Origin: Impatiens glandulifera
Taxonomy: Eukaryota > Streptophyta > Magnoliopsida > Ericales > Balsaminaceae
Direction of reading: 5' to 3'
DNA: 64,000 nucleotides
NCBI RefSeq assembly: GCF_907164915.1
Contig: NC_061862.1
Span: 78,076,218 to 78,140,217 of the forward strand
Under the pieces are notes generated by a model that saw only the letters and a program-made list of their open reading frames with translations, was not told where the DNA came from and searched no databases. Shown here piece by piece: positions 12,001 to 23,419 of the stretch. The translations under genes and the position numbers were made by a program. Every line of letters begins with the position of its first letter. Position 1 is the stretch's first letter.

Positions 12001-13880
12001 TATTTCGCTTATTCTTTTATTAATCAAATACATAAAACTATCAAAAATAATTATTTTTTTAATTATATAATTCTAAATGTTTTCACTACATAATCCCAAT
12101 ATAAATAAAGTTATTTAAATAAAACATCAAACTACGGGACTTGTTCGAGGAATGGGGCTTATTCGAGGAAAAAAGTTTTTGAGTTTTACTTGAATTTTCT
12201 TCTTAAAAATTATTGTTGGTTAAAAACTAAAAAGAAATTTGAAGATTAATTTACTCTCTGAATTTAGAGGATATGGTTTAGGTGAAAAAATAGTGGTTTA
12301 GAGAAAAAATAAATTAGTGTATAATTTTGGTATTTAAATGGATAAAATTATTGATTAGATTGTTAAAATGAAGTTTTAGTTTTAAGATAAAAATGAGTTT
12401 TATCCCAATAACCAAATATCAAACCAGCCCTACCACAACTAACAACAACCACGATTTGAAAAGACCTTTTAACTTCGAACAATTCAAACAAAGCCTAAGA
12501 GATGATCATGATGATATACCAAAGTAACTAAACCCAACAACTAAATAGATATGCATAAGAATTTTTTTTATAAATTTTTTAATATGATGAATTTAATATT
12601 TTTTTTTTTTTGATAAAATGTAATTTATTTGTGTTAGTTGTATTTTGGAACTCATTTATTTTCATTGGGCTTCAGAAGTTAAATTATATTGGATCTGAAT
12701 TATAAATACATAAGTAGGGCCCCTCAAGCAATTGTTATTGGATCTTGGAAATAAAAATACCAGATCATGGGCCTAATAATAAAGAATTCATTTGGGCCTG
12801 TAATATTTAAACTTAAACCAACATTTTCTTCCCCATATTTATAAACACCATGAAAGTTTTAAATTGTGATTAATTTGATTGTTTTAAAGTTTTTTAAAAG
12901 ATTTTTTAATAAATTAAAACTTAATTCATATATTGGATCGAAGAAAGAATGATATTTTTGATTCATTAAATGAGAAATTATTGTTTTGATTCATTTAGAA
13001 AGAGTTAAATAAAAATTTCCCTTTTGATTGATGCGTGAAGAAATAAATGTCCATATTTTAAGCACTATATCATATAGGGAGCTGCAATAAATATCAAAAT
13101 TCTAATATAGGATAAACTTAAATTAAAATACTTTTACTTAATTTATACGTCACAATATATAATGAATATTTTTTAATTAGAGTTTATTCAATAAAAAAAA
13201 TAACATGAAAATGTATAATCAAACCACTTTATTTCAACTTAACTAATTTTCTTCTTATAAAAATCAAATATATGATTTGTTCATTTTTAAATATATATTT
13301 AAATTCGATTTCACATTTTAGGGCACCACAATAACTAATTTGGGCCAATATTTAGTGTAAATAAAAGTTTTTGTAAGTAAACATTGAAATAAATATACTT
13401 TCAGCATTCAATGTGAAAATGATTAACTCAGGAGAGATAGTTTTTAATCTCAATAATCTACCATCAATAGTTTATATTTAAATAGTAAATCAAAAGTATG
13501 AAATATCATTAATTTATTTTTCGAGAGCCCAACTAAAATTGAATACTTTTTCTTTCGAACCTTATAATTTAAAATTTTTATCGATTAAATTAATTTTTTT
13601 TATTAACGGTTTCAAACATTGACATTTATAAATAAATAAATAAAAATTCAATATCACTTATTTAATTATCGAATTTTAAAAAATTGATAATCAAAACCAA
13701 ACCATAGTTTCTTTAAATTTGGTAATCAAATTGATATTAATTATTAATTATTTATAAGTACCTCATATATATAATAAGTTAAAAAACGATTAATATAAAT
13801 AAATATTTAGGAGTAACTTACTAAAAATGCCTATAAAATTTTACTCAACTGAAGTGGAAAAAAAAAATTTGTAATACTAA
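9041..13880. other. AT-rich intergenic region without supported genes
   Basis: No coding region is recognisable. It contains TA microsatellites near 9705-9718 and 9969-9988, a TTA/ATT triplet run near 10588-10614 and a clear MITE at 10020-10286. There is an approximate duplication of a stretch with 'cccatttatttttcatctttgt...attatatatttacaagatt' at about 10804-10845 and 10896-10939. The sequence around 11930-12440 carries degraded MITE-family ends (aaacatcaaac, aaccaaatatcaaacc). Confidence 0.5.
10020..10286. mobile_element. Tourist-like MITE (PIF/Harbinger type), 267 bp
   Basis: Terminal inverted repeats GGTCTTGTTC on the left and GACCTTGTTC on the right (read on the other strand), with TAG directly on both sides as a 3-bp target duplication. 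The interior is AT-rich and non-coding, with the same layout as the copy at 40558-40812 (gggttattt near the left end, tatcaatacccttt in the middle, tctctct near the right end). Confidence 0.68.
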
Positions 13881-13892
13881 GGAGGGTGATTA

Positions 13893-13975
13893 AGATGTAA
13901 TCATATCAATACTAATATACCGAAACCTATAGAACTTCGACCGGAGTTAAGTTTGCTTGGAAAAAATAGTAACCC
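13893..13975 (+). pseudogene. Degenerate 5S rRNA-like sequence
   Basis: About 70-80 bases follow the plant 5S rRNA order: gatgtaatcatatcaa, then actaatataccgaaacctat, agaactt, and gagttaagtttgcttgg, ending near aatagtaa. These correspond to 5S gatgcgatcata, actaatgcaccggat, agaactcc, agttaagcgtgcttggg and agtagta. Most differences are C-to-T or G-to-A. It could be a dispersed 5S pseudogene, a 5S-derived SINE, or a remnant of a Cassandra TRIM, whose LTRs carry 5S sequence. No LTR pair could be delimited here. The match is from memory of the family, not an alignment. Confidence 0.6.
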
Positions 13976-14125
13976 GTATTTTTTTTTAATTATTCTTCTA
14001 GCCTAATGATAACAAGAAAAAGATATCCTAATCTCTTAAAGGTTTTTGGTTCAGAATTAAAAACGAAACTCAACGTTCTAAAAAATTAAAATTAACTGCA
14101 AAGATAAATAACTGAAAATAAATGG

Positions 14126-14186
14126 GTTAAAAAGAAGGGTAAAATTGTAAAAACTGGGTTAAAGAAGGGTAAAATTGTAAAATAGA
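14126..14186 (+). repeat. Short direct duplication upstream of the bromodomain gene
   Basis: The segment gggttaaa..agaagggtaaaattgtaaaa occurs twice about 32 bases apart, 280-340 bases before the next start codon. No function is evident. Confidence 0.5.
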
Positions 14187-14467
14187 CCTTATATTATTTG
14201 ATTCAAATTAGTTAAACCCAAAAATACATTTTTTTCAGTGAAGAATTATAAAATAAAATAAAAAAAAAGCTATAAAGAGTAAAGATTCCCCGAGCGAGCC
14301 CAAGAAGAAGACCAACTAGGCCAGAGATACAGATACATATATATGTATGTATATATATTATATAGATAGATATAGAGAGAGAAATTGAAAAATCGAAACC
14401 CTAGATTTTGAAAAACTTACAGACAGACGAGGGAGGGAAGGAGTTAACTGACGAAAATACAAAATCG

Positions 14468-16759
14468 ATGGAGGATGCAAAGAAATCAATTGACTGGACG
14501 ACGCGGGAGGAATTACTACTAGCATGTGCGGTAGAACGCTACGGAAGAAGAGATTGGAAAACCGTCGCCATGGAAATCCAGGTTCGAAGTTCTCTTCCTA
14601 TCAATCTACTATCATCTGAAGCCTGTAAGTCCAAATTCCATGACCTCAATCGACGGTTTATGGACGATTCTAACGAAGAAGAAGAAGAAGACGACGTTGT
14701 TGTCATTTCCTGGCTAGAGAAGCTTCGGAAACTGAGAGTTCTTGAGCTCAAGGAACAAGTTCATCAATCCGATCTTTCGATCCAGTAATCATTTGTTTAT
14801 GGAATTCAAATTTTAATATTACAACCTATTATTCTCTACGTAAAACTTTGACGATGTTATGAAATTACGTTTGGATCTGATAAATTCCGATCCGTGAATT
14901 GCTTAGGAGATTGCAGTTAGAGGTGAAGAGATTGGAAGAAGATGAGAACGATATAAGCGGAGATCACGACGTGAAGAATCTAGATCTGACTGAAACAGAA
15001 TCGCCGTCGCCGTCGCAAAAGGTATCCGTCGCCGCCGCTAACAACCGCCATTCGAATTCGTCGGATTTTATCGATGATAGTTCGGCGACAATTGGACAAT
15101 ATGATGGAAATAAACGGAGATTGAATCAGGAAGATGAGAAGAGAGTTAACTCAGCTGAGTTATCGATTCAAACCACTGAGTTCGAGTTAAGAAAAACGGT
15201 GACGACGACGACGACGACGACAGTATCTCCGGCGACCAGCGACGGGAAGATGGAGATTAGATCTCAGCCGTTGGTTGAGTTATTAGACGTTATCAGGTCG
15301 CATAAACAGATTCGTATGATAGAACGCCGGCAGGTGAGTCAGGTACGTTTCATGATCTTTGCGTCCAACTAATATCCACCGTCCGATTGACTTCAAAAAA
15401 ATCATTTTACTTTTATACCCTTGTTTGATTTCGATTATTTTCATGGCCTGTTACAAGTTTACTTTGACATTATTTATTTAAAGAAAAAACAAATATTTTA
15501 TTATATAAATATATTTATTTATTTTAATTCTAAATTTTTATATCCAATCTTTTGTTTGTAAATGGGCGGGCTTTATTTCAGGGCCCATCTTATTTATTTT
15601 TATATGGCCCACTGGGCCAATAGTTTTACTATATAACGGGCTTTTCACCTGCTTTTGGACTATTTTATTTGTATGATATTTAGTATTTTTTTTTTAAAAT
15701 ATAGAGTTAATTTTTATGATTTTAAAGAAATTTAACTGTTTTGATTTTAAGTAAATTATTAAATTGTTAATTTTTTATGATTTTAAATTTATAATAATAA
15801 AATTTTATAATTTATGAGTTTATAAATATTTTTAATTTTACAATTTTATATCATTTCAAATTAAGTAAAACAAATTTATATTTATAAATTAAAAAAATAT
15901 TATTTATTTAAATATAATTAATTTAGTTAATATAAATTTTATAATAATATAATTTATTATTATTTTTTAATTAATTTTATAGTCTTATAATTATTTTATT
16001 GAACTTATAAAAAACAATTTTAAATAATCTCTTAATTTTGATATTTGTGGTCGTCGGGACAAGGTGGTCCGGCAGCACGTGGATCTTGAGAGTATTAGAT
16101 CAAGGATTGACGACGGTTCTTATTCAACAAACGTGAAGAAATTCTACCGCGACCTTCTTCTCTTTTTCACCAATGCAATCGTATCTTTTCCGAAAACCTC
16201 GTCGGAATCCGCCGCTTCTTACATACTTCGCGATCTAGTCTTAAAACATCTCAAGGATAACAACAACCCATCAGTACCTAAACCTCCCTTACCGGAAGCC
16301 AAGAAGGAACCTTCTGTTGCGCCGGTTGTGGTCGTTTGTCGAAGACGAAGTTCGGTTCTTGCCAAGAAAGAAAACGTGGAGGATAAAAGAAAATCTACAA
16401 CTCCGGCTCCGATAATAACAAAAGAGAAGAACAAACAAGTTAATATCATTAGCAGTGTGAAGAGCTTGAAGAGAGGGATGAATACCCAAAATGATAAACC
16501 GATATTGGAAAAGAAGAAAAGATCCGGCGACGTCGATAATCGTAATAAGAAGAAAGGGGTTGTTGAGTTTCTGAAGAGGATAGTAAGCAAGAGTCCGCCG
16601 GAGAAACCAAAGGGCCGGAAGAAAGAGGTGGAGGAGGAGAAGAAGAAAAGTGGGTCAAAGGGAGGAAAGAAGTCGCCGGAGAGAATTGTAAGTGGGAAAA
16701 GAAAGAGAGGTAAAGAAGAGGCGCCATTGAGAATAGCAAAGAAACTGGCCAAGAAATGA
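14468..16759 (+). CDS. MYB/SANT and bromodomain protein (plant DNA-binding bromodomain family)
   Basis: Predicted nuclear chromatin protein. I read three exons: 14468-14784, 14907-15342 and 16064-16759 (482 aa). The start is the first ATG of the frame, about 65 bases after an AAACCCTAG telo-box. A SANT/MYB-like domain lies at about residues 8-70 (W10, ERYGRRDWKTVA, then CKSKFHDL). A Lys/Arg/Glu-rich coiled segment (LEKLRKLRVLELKEQV) continues across intron 1. A bromodomain starts in exon 2 (PLVELLDVIRSHK) and continues in exon 3 (VVRQHVDLESIRSRIDDGSY, FYRDLLLFFTNAI, FPKTSSESAASYILRDLV). The C-terminal ~150 residues are very Lys-rich and probably nuclear-localising. Bromodomains bind acetyl-lysine in histones. 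The exon 2-3 junction looks about 5-7 residues short against the family, and an alternative donor at 15334 would shorten it further. Close Arabidopsis relatives, as I recall, are about 630 aa, so this copy is shorter. Confidence 0.8.
15343..16063 (+). other. Intron 2 of the bromodomain gene
   Basis: A 721-bp, AT-rich intron from GTACGT to an AG at 16062-16063. It has no ORF of interest and carries a gggcccatct/tggcccactgggccaa stretch around 15580-15625. A missed microexon encoding the few absent bromodomain residues cannot be excluded. Confidence 0.6.
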
Positions 16760-17090
16760 CTCCGACAAACACTAAACGGTAAAAATCGATTCTTTCTTTC
16801 ATCCTCTCTTTACCCCTTTTTTCTTTCTTTTTTTTTTTGGGGTTGTGTAAATCAATTACTCGTAGAAGTAGAAACTAAAATGTAGTAAAAATGTAAACTT
16901 GAAGTAACATTTAACATTACAAGCTTTTGTTCCATATAACTTGTTATTTATAAAAAAAAGGGGAGCTTTCTCATTTGCAGTAAATATAAATGTACAAATA
17001 CATGATTTTTATTTTTTAATTAGTTGATCATTTATAATATATGAATGATTAGAGGACATAATATAATATAAGAGAATAAAAAAATTAAAC

Positions 17091-17171
<81 letters not shown>

Positions 17172-17930
17172 GTCTCTAAAATTGTTAGATGAACAGTCTA
17201 TTGGTACTTGTTCTTGAAAGACAATGAGATGTGCATTTATTTAGAGACTTAAGAATATCACGAAGTTAAGATAAATTAGAAGATTAATAATATTATTTTT
17301 TTTTATTTTAAATTTTAACAAAAAAAAATATAAGATTAAGTTTGAAAATGAGTTAATCAATAGATAGATAAAAATTAGACATAAAAAAACACATACAAAT
17401 AATATATAAAAATGTAAGGAACTTTTTTTTATTTTTATTTTGTACAAAAATTAGTAACTAAAGTTTAAAAATAAAAAACATTTTCAAATACTATTCATAT
17501 TATTTCTTAATTTTTCAATAACACAACGGTAAATCCTAATTATGTTTTCAAACTAATCATATTATTAATTAAAATAAATATTTAATTTATTAATTTATTT
17601 ATATTATAAATTATTTTAGTTAAAATATTTTTTGTAGTTTATAATATAGACAATATTTTTCGAATATTCTCTCAAATCCAATGTTTTTCTTGTGGGGTTC
17701 TTAAAACTAATTTCCATTATAGAAGGGTGAATGATAATTTCATTTTTATTTATTACAATGAAATTGAGTTGAGATTTTATATGCTAATCCCGTTTTGAAT
17801 ATTATTTTATTTATAAATATTTTAGATAAAATTAATATTAGGTAAATTTTATTAATTTAAAATAAATAGTTTATAAAAATTAAGTTTAAGTTAACATATA
17901 TTTTATTTTCTTGACACCAATTAATCCCTC
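16760..17930. other. 3' flank of the bromodomain gene and AT-rich intergenic DNA
   Basis: Begins with a pyrimidine-rich 3' UTR, followed by AT-rich DNA and a long TA microsatellite (listed separately). The stretch from about 17740 is related to 19370-19540, including matching runs such as tttataaatatttta and taacatatattttatt, so the two appear to be diverged copies of one repeat. Confidence 0.45.
17094..17168. repeat. TA dinucleotide microsatellite, ~74 bp
   Basis: Uninterrupted alternating T and A between aaat and ataatag. It is self-complementary and able to extrude a cruciform; its length is likely unstable in assemblies. Confidence 0.95.
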
Positions 17931-18235
17931 AATTCACACTCATCTTGTGACTCACATTTTTTCATACGTTTTTTTTATCCTCTTAGCAAACCACCAATCA
18001 ATCTTAGTCGACCTCATTTAATGACACACCTCTAATCCCTCGTCAAACTCAACCACTGACCCCCAATTGACTTTTATCTTGTGATTCACATTTTTTCATA
18101 TACCTCTTTATCCTCTTGACTAACCACCCTTTACTCTAATCTTGTAACTCATATTTTTTTTCATATGCCTCTTTATATCTTGACAAACACAAATATTAGT
18201 AACCTCTTTTTTACTCCCACTTCAACAAATTAACT
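17930..18235. repeat. Diverged copy of the 'cttgtgactcaca' repeat
   Basis: Contains repeated phrases such as catcttgtgactcacattttttcat, cctctttatcctctt and aaaccacc at irregular 70-100 bp spacing. They match phrases at 19545-19800, so this is one member of a dispersed repeat pair. No coding content. Confidence 0.5.
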
Positions 18236-18525
18236 TAAAAAGTTGAACTTATATGGTTAAAATGTCCCACGTTCATCTTTGGTGTTGAATTTAAAATATA
18301 TTGTGTTATTAGCCTAGTTGTTTAAAGAGTGTTATTTGTTTTTGTTAGGTTGCAAGTTAGAAACTTACCTATAATATTTTTAATTTTATTTTTAACTGTT
18401 TGAAGTTTATGGGTTGGTCACCGAAAATTCGACCAAAATATCCATTTACTTTCACATATATATCCAAATTAATCACCCGATAATCCTAATATTTTAAAAA
18501 TGAAGTATATATATATATATATATA
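18231..18525 (+). repeat. Single diverged ~310-bp module related to the 5.7-9.0 kb array
   Basis: Contains in order aaaaagttgaacttat, the A-box-like tagcctagttg, ggttgcaagtt, a degenerate gtcaac-type segment, catttactttcacatat and a closing TA run. This is the same order as one module of the Helitron array. Many substitutions and no target duplication seen, so it is an old copy. Confidence 0.6.
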
Positions 18526-19540
18526 TTTATTTTCAATAATTAATATTGGAATGTATATAATATCTTAGGAAAAAAAGAGAAAATATATTAAAAAAATATT
18601 TTGGGTATAAGATAGGATTTGAATGGTTATGCATTCATGACCTTATCGAGAACTACTAGAATTTGTTTTATCTTAGATCATTATTTATATTATTGGGATA
18701 AAATTATAAAAATATTTTTAATATTATTAAAATATCATAAAATACTAAATAAGAGTATTTTACTATAGAATAATTAATAGTTTTTTCTTTAATTCTCAAA
18801 TTATTCCTTCTTTTTGTATGTTTAATAATTTCTATATATATTAATTGGCTTACACTATTATTGTGATTGTTAATTTTTTTATTATAAAATATTATTTTAT
18901 TAGTAATAAGTAAAAAATTAATGTTTTGATAGAATACTGAATTTGACGATAAATTAAAATAAAAAGAATTTGATTCAAAAATTGAAATCAAAAGAAAAAA
19001 AATGTTATGGTATGATATTGAGTTTTGTAATTTTGTTTATGTATTTAAAAATAAAATAATAAAAAAATAAAATAAAAATATTTTATTATTTCAATTGATG
19101 ATTTATTCGTTATATTGATATGATAAATGTTAAAAAAAAACTAAATTAACTCTCACACAAAACCTCAAGTTTATAATAAAACAATTATAAAATAGAACTA
19201 GCATTATCTAAGTAATTCTAACTAAATTGTAATTGACTGTCTTAAATATTAAAATTATTATATATTATATTAAAATATTTTTATTAAATAATAATTATTT
19301 GAGAATGGGTGAATACATTTTTTTTATTACAGTTATTATTTTATAATTTTAACTAGCAATGCATTTCCACGAATACAAGAATATATATAAAATAATATTT
19401 ATTTATAAATATTTTAAATAAAATTAATATTATTTAAATTTAATTAATTTAAAATTAATTTTAGTTTGTAAAAATAAAGTTTAATCTTAAACTTAATATT
19501 AACATATATTTTATTACATCGACACTCACTTAATTTCTCA
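18526..19540. other. AT-rich intergenic DNA with a possible decayed Helitron 3' end
   Basis: No genes. At about 19353-19372 the sequence actagcaatgcatttccacg resembles the minus-strand Helitron terminus at 5727 (actag, about ten bases, then a gtgcatttgcac hairpin), but the hairpin is degraded. Confidence 0.35.
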
Positions 19541-19799
19541 ATTGACCATCATTTTATAACTCACATTTTTTCATATGCCTCTTATATCTCGTCAAACTCA
19601 ACCACTAACCTTCCAATTGACCCCTGATCTTGTGACTCACACTTTTTTATATGTCTCTTTATTCTCTCGGCAAACCACCCACTGACCATAATCTTGTGAC
19701 TCATACTTTTTCATATGCCTCTATCCCTTGACAAAACACTCACCAATCTTAGTCAATCTCTCTTTTACTCCCACTTCAACAAATTAACAACCAATCACA

Positions 19800-20265
19800 A
19801 TTTGATCACAAACCTCTTATCTAATGTCAAACCAACAAATAACCACCACCCGACATTCATCTCGTGACCTCACACTTTCAAATACTCGTCAAACCAACCA
19901 TTAATTTCAACCTCACACTCAACAAACCACCTACCACTCGACCTCCATTTTGTTGCCTCACATTTTCAAATGTTCGCCAAACCAACCACTAATTTTGACC
20001 TCACACTCGACAAACCACCCATCACCCGACCTCACACTTTCAAATGCTAGCTAAACCAACCACTAATTCCGACCTCACACTCGACAAACCACCCACCACC
20101 CGACTTTCATCTCATGACCTCATACTTTCAAATGCTTGTTAAACCAACCACAAATTCCTACCTCAAACTCAATAAATCACCCACCATCTGACCTCAATCT
20201 CGTGACCTTACATTTTCAAATACTCGCCAAACCAACCATAATTTCGACCTCACTCTTTTAGATGC
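19800..20265. repeat. ~88-bp minisatellite, about five units
   Basis: Units contain catctcgtgacctcacactt, caaatactcgtcaaaccaac and a gacctcacactcgacaaacc phrase followed by acccaccaccc. The ctttcaaat anchor recurs near 19875, 19963, 20037, 20126 and 20214, spacings of about 88, 74, 89 and 88. Non-coding and less AT-rich than its surroundings. Confidence 0.7.
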
Positions 20266-20797
20266 ATTGTATCATTTGTTTAAAAGTTGCATCACCATAT
20301 ATTATAGTCAATAATGCATTCTTGAAAATTTAAACCCTGATCTTAAGCATGAAATGTGAACTCCTTAACCGCTAGACTACTTGAGACTGTTGAAATAATT
20401 TTATTATTTTGTGTATGTATATATTTAGTATTTAAAATTTATTAATAATTAGTTAATTTTTTTATTAATCAAAAAATATTTATACTAATAAAGAAAATAT
20501 TATATATATATTTATAAAAAAATAGAGAAAAAATAATTAGGAAAGTAAAAAATATAAGATAAAATATATTTATAGTCAAAAATTCATTCTTTAAAATTGT
20601 ATATTTTGAGATTCCAACACTAGTTTTAAGCATAAAATGTAAACATTTTAATTGCTAAATCACTTGAAATTATTGAATTTATTATATATATATATTAGGA
20701 GAGAAAAAATAATTATTAAAAAAGAGAATAATGCACTTATTGACTTTAAACATTATTTATATATTTATATTTATACTTATAATTATATTTATATTTA

Positions 20798-20832
<35 letters not shown>

Positions 20833-21055
20833 TGCTTATCTCTTATCATTTTTCACATTCATAATTTTTTTCAATTATATTCTATTTTTTATCTATTCTA
20901 TATTATTTTTCTCAAGATCTACAAAATAAGTATATAGGTAAGTAATGATATTATTTGTATTTTTAATATTTCTATATTACTAATTTTAAAATGATTAAAG
21001 TTATGTTTTTTTCTTTAATCTTTATAATCTTGTAAGTTTTTTAATCGGATAATGG
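20266..21055. other. AT-rich spacer with tRNA-like and TA-rich segments
   Basis: At about 20325-20385 the minus strand carries tagtctagcggttaagg, an A-box-like motif, followed by a poor B box; a diverged second copy lies at about 20610-20670. TA-rich repeats run near 20764-20829. No gene seen. Confidence 0.35.
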
Positions 21056-21109
21056 GTACCCGTCGGGGATCGGGTACCCGATAAATCGGGAATAAAGATA
21101 AAAATATAG

Positions 21110-21648
21110 TAATAGAGAAATCCAGAATAATAACACATGTTTAGCAATCTAGAAATAGACAAGCTACAACAAATGCCTAACAATTTTCCCCCTCCTGTAT
21201 AATCAAATAGGAAGTCAATTCAATTGAGCATCAAACAATCAAAGAAATAGAGAGCAAAACACCAAAATTTTACGTGAAAAACCCAAATTAGGCAAAACTA
21301 CGGGACACTTCGGCCACTTAAATCATCCACTATATCAAATGGGTATACAGTGTTGTTCAATACAAGCCTAGAAGTAATATAATAAAAGTTATCAATTAAC
21401 CTCATCCTAACTTGTCATTCACATACATTATCATTATCATCATCACTAAAGATGACTAACCAAATGGAGAAGGGATAAAGGAAATTAGAAGAAGAACATG
21501 TTGCTTCAATGGAGTAATTGCTGCTTCAATGGAAGAAGAGGGAGAGAGAACTAAAACCCAACTACTGTGTTTTTTTTCTTTAATTAAATATGCCGTAATG
21601 GGCTTTATTAATTTGTCAGGCCCAACTGCCAAATAAGTTGACCCAACA
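21110..21648 (-). repeat. Copia 3' LTR (left copy)
   Basis: Matches 32869-33420 along its length, with small indels. On the minus strand it starts TGTTGGGTCAACTT and ends TCTCTATTA. The adjacent ACGGGGGATATT at 21649-21660 (minus strand) is the polypurine tract. Confidence 0.88.
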
Positions 21649-21655
21649 AATATCC

Positions 21656-22060
21656 CCCGTTAGCGCAACTTCGTAAGCTCCAATAAACCCGCTCTCTCCC
21701 GACAATCTTCAAACTTGTCCTTAGACAAGGACTTCGTAAACATATCGGCATCATTCTCACTTGTATGAATCTTCTCCAAGTCCAGCTCTTTTGCCTCAAG
21801 CACATCACGTATCCAATGATATCTCACGTTGATGTGTTTGGATCTCGAATGAAAAGCTGAATTCTTTGAGAGATGAATGACACTTTGACTGTTGCAAAAC
21901 AAAGTAAACTTCTCTTGTTTTTGGCCCAACTCTTGTAGGAACTTCTTCATCTATAACACCTCTTTACATGCCTTAGTAGTTGCAATATACTCAGCTTATA
22001 TAGTAGACAAAGCAACACACTTTTGTAACCTTGACTGCCACGAAACAACACCGCCTGCAA
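21656..22060 (-). pseudogene. Copia RNase H region, broken
   Basis: Minus-strand translation shows copia RNase H landmarks: CNSQSVIHLSKN, HSRSKHINVRYHWIRD and ADMFTKSLSK near the end. The family's catalytic Asp in CDSQS is Asn here. A TAG stands where a Trp codon is expected at about 21951-21953, consistent with G-to-A decay. The frame is disrupted upstream. Confidence 0.8.
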
Positions 22061-22181
22061 AGGTAACCAAAAAACCTGATACGGATTTTCTTGAATCAAC
22101 ATCATCCGCCATATTAGAATCTGTAAGGCCTTCCAAAATAGGAGTATCACTTCTGAAGCATACACGTGCTTTCGAAGAGCC

Positions 22182-23240
22182 TCAAAGATATCTGAGAATC
22201 CACTTAACAACCAACCAATGTTCTTTTTCAGGGTTGGAGAGATACCGACTAACAACACTAACTGCGTGTGCTATGTCCGGTCTTGTACATACCATGACAT
22301 ACATAAGACTATCAACTGTGGAGGCATAATGTACATTCTTCATTTCATCTTTCTCTTTCTCACTTGTAGGACATTGTTTAGAACTCAACTTGAAATGACC
22401 TGCAAGTGGAACTGAAACCAATTTTGCATTTTTCATTGCAAACCTCTCAAATACCTTCTCAATGTACTTCTCATGTGATAACCAAAGTGTTATGTTCTTT
22501 CTGTCACTTGTGATTTCCATGCCTAGGATCTACTTCACTGAATCCAAATCCTTCATTGCAAAAGACTTGTTCAAATCCCTTTTGAGCTTCTCAATTTTTG
22601 CAATTAAGTATCATCAACATAGAGTAGAAGAATAACATAATCATTAACATTGTATCTCTTGATGAAAACACAATAATCATAAGTAGTCTTACTGTACCCA
22701 TTTGCTTATATGAATGAGTCAAATTTCCTGTACCATTGTCTAGGCGCTTACTTGAGTCCTTACAAGCTTTTCCTCAACCTGTAGACAAGATCTTCTTTAC
22801 CTTTAACTTTGAAACCCTCGGGTTGTTCCATATAGATCTCTTCCTCCAAGTCACCATGGAGAAATGCAGTCCTTCACATCTAGTTGTTCAATTTCCAAAT
22901 CTTGACTAACAGCCAATGCTAACACAACTCTGATGGATGACCTCTTCACAACCGGTGAGAATAACTCTTCAAAATCAATCCCCTTTTTCTGTCCAAAGCC
23001 CTTCACAACCAGTCTTGCTTTGTATTAAGGTTGTGAGCTATTCTCTTGATGCTTCAGCTTGAATACCCACTTGTTTTTCAAAGTCTTCTTTTCTTTCGGA
23101 AGTTTCACCAAGTCATAAGTCTCGTTCTCTTGCAAGGAATATATCTCTTCTTGCATTGCCACCGACCACTTGTTATTGTTTTCATGAGACAATACTTCTT
23201 GATAGGTTTCTGGTTCTCCCCCGTCAGTCAATATCACATA
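22182..23240 (-). pseudogene. Copia reverse transcriptase region, broken
   Basis: The 5' end encodes WSVAMQEEIYSLQENETYDL and KNKWVFKLK, the start of the RVT_2 domain. The catalytic YVDDT is readable on the minus strand at about 22608-22622. Downstream segments include KYIEKVFERFAM and CTRPDIAHAVSVVSRYL. Several frameshifts and stops separate these pieces, so no full RT can be made. Confidence 0.82.
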
Positions 23241-23419
23241 CTCATTGGAAGGATACCTACTAGAAGGTTGACGTTGCCTACTAGATCTTCTAATATGTTG
23301 ATCATCGGATGGCTCAAGAGAACTATCATTATCTTGTTCAACTTCCTCTGTTGGGTCAACATCAACTAGAGGAGTCTCATAAACCTAAACTTGGGCATTT
23401 TCCACATCATTGGGCTGTG

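Noticed and set aside
16219..16802. Minus-strand open frames of up to 177 codons
   Set aside because: Antisense shadow of the Lys-rich exon 3 of the bromodomain gene.
20652..20937. Tyr/Ile-repeat open frames at 20652-20937, and a similar one at 53147-53356
   Set aside because: Translation of TA microsatellite and its borders.
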